The notes under the pieces are model-generated. The model was given only the letters and a program-made list of their open reading frames with translations. It was not told the origin of the DNA and searched no databases. From assembly GCF_003544875.1 (NCBI RefSeq), contig NZ_CP032093.1:1240001-1304000 (forward strand): a DNA stretch of 64,000 bases, in the 5' to 3' direction. A program made the translations under genes and the position numbers. How positions within the stretch are numbered: the stretch's first letter is position 1; the number at the start of each line of letters is the position of its first letter. Origin of the DNA: Vibrio alfacsensis. Lineage in GTDB: Bacteria; Pseudomonadota; Gammaproteobacteria; Enterobacterales; Vibrionaceae. This document shows positions 63,612 to 64,000 of this stretch, one piece after another.

Positions 63612-64000
63612 TAAGTTTACGTAATATTTTAACGTTGATTGTTGTGATGGGCTCTTTGTTACCGGCGTATTGGGTCGGAACGACGATGATCGACAAACAC
63701 CAAGACGATCTCTTAGTTCAAAAAGAGCTTAAGTTAGAAAACAGCACCAAAGGTATTCAGAAAAGTATAAAAGAAGATCTCACGTTTATTACTAACTTAA
63801 CCAGTTGGTATTCGAAAGATCGTTTGCTGGTTCAAGGGATGGAAAACGTGCTTTATTCCAGCATTATCTGGCAGATGATTGAAACCTTTGAAGAGTTAGC
63901 AACCAATGTCAGCACGACTTACATTGTGGATAAAAATTGGCAGCCGATGTATGAAAGCAATGGTTCTGTTTATCATTTGGAGAAAAGTCGGTTATTAAAA
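63608..64000 (+). CDS. membrane sensor protein, partial (runs off the right edge)
   Basis: The 131 visible residues begin MISLRNILTLIVVMGSLLPAYWVG, a single N-terminal transmembrane segment. A helical periplasmic region follows (DKHQDDLLVQKELKLEN ... IKEDLTFITNLTSWYSKDRLLVQGMEN). This is the usual layout of sensor kinases, GGDEF/EAL proteins or chemoreceptors; the output domain is outside the window. Its start overlaps the stop of the solute-binding protein, indicating a functional pair. Confidence 0.7.
   Translation, partial: MISLRNILTLIVVMGSLLPAYWVGTTMIDKHQDDLLVQKELKLENSTKGIQKSIKEDLTFITNLTSWYSKDRLLVQGMENVLYSSIIWQMIETFEELATNVSTTYIVDKNWQPMYESNGSVYHLEKSRLLK

Noticed and set aside
1..64000. 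CRISPR arrays, tRNA/rRNA genes, prophage or integron
   Set aside because: No regularly spaced direct repeats of CRISPR size, no cloverleaf or rRNA sequence, and no phage structural or integron integrase genes were recognised. The tandem arrays have no spacers.

Overview
The window looks like part of a chromosome of a marine gammaproteobacterium of the genus Vibrio, probably the Harveyi clade (V. parahaemolyticus/V. alginolyticus group). The evidence is a FabV-type enoyl-ACP reductase, a PanP aspartate decarboxylase, the TfoX competence regulator, a HexR regulator, an NhaA antiporter, a YidK-like sodium symporter beside a GH36 alpha-galactosidase, and typical Vibrio gene neighbours. It is ordinary core/accessory chromosome. 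I see no prophage, integron, CRISPR array, rRNA or tRNA gene. The one mobile element is a complete IS3-family (IS150-group) insertion sequence at 54636-56061.

Layout. 0.2-5 kb: a glycine-zipper lipoprotein, then a minus-strand ynjB-ynjC-ynjD-ynjF operon (an uncharacterised ABC importer plus a CDP-alcohol phosphotransferase). 5.3-12.3 kb: a minus-strand operon of rhodanese, FAD/Fe-S oxidoreductase, HdrB-like CCG protein and TVP38 membrane protein. It is divergent from a TtrS/TtrR-like two-component system whose kinase gene is broken by about five frameshifts. Together with ynjBCDF this resembles the ydjXYZ-ynjABCDEF region of enterics and suggests a sulfur-compound redox locus. 12.3-19.7 kb: a META lipoprotein, a DUF1289 protein, a NutA-like 5'-nucleotidase, ribosomal protein L25, and a PepSY protein with an OmpR/PhoQ-type two-component system (CarRS/VprAB-like). 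19.7-24.5 kb: radD-rsuA-bcr in the same order as E. coli, plus a DUF2913 protein. 24.6-29.9 kb: an alpha-galactoside utilisation locus (symporter, GH36 enzyme, LacI regulator, two operators). 29.9-37.2 kb: an SDR protein, a MATE pump, and an ABC/FtsX/AttH-like export module. 37.5-45.6 kb: nhaA, a PsrA-like regulator with fadE, fabV, and a split YbjL transporter. 45.7-54.4 kb: grxA, an iron alcohol dehydrogenase, hexR, panP, lysO, an HDOD protein and tfoX. 54.6-64 kb: the IS, an outer-membrane barrel, an unusual response regulator/cNMP-kinase pair, a YdgA-like protein, serC, and a solute-binding protein overlapping a sensor gene that runs off the right edge.

Two themes cut across the window. 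First, several genes that should be intact (kinase, radD, the SDR gene, nhaA, ybjL, perhaps the HDOD gene) are interrupted by one- or two-base indels, nearly all in A/T homopolymers. This is either homopolymer miscalling in the assembly or real early decay. The cluster of five in the kinase gene is the strongest candidate for real loss. Second, several intergenic gaps hold short degenerate tandem repeats with 14-18 bp units.

Intrinsic terminators are clear and well placed after most transcription units. The IS has landed in the loop of one of them, between tfoX and the barrel-protein gene.
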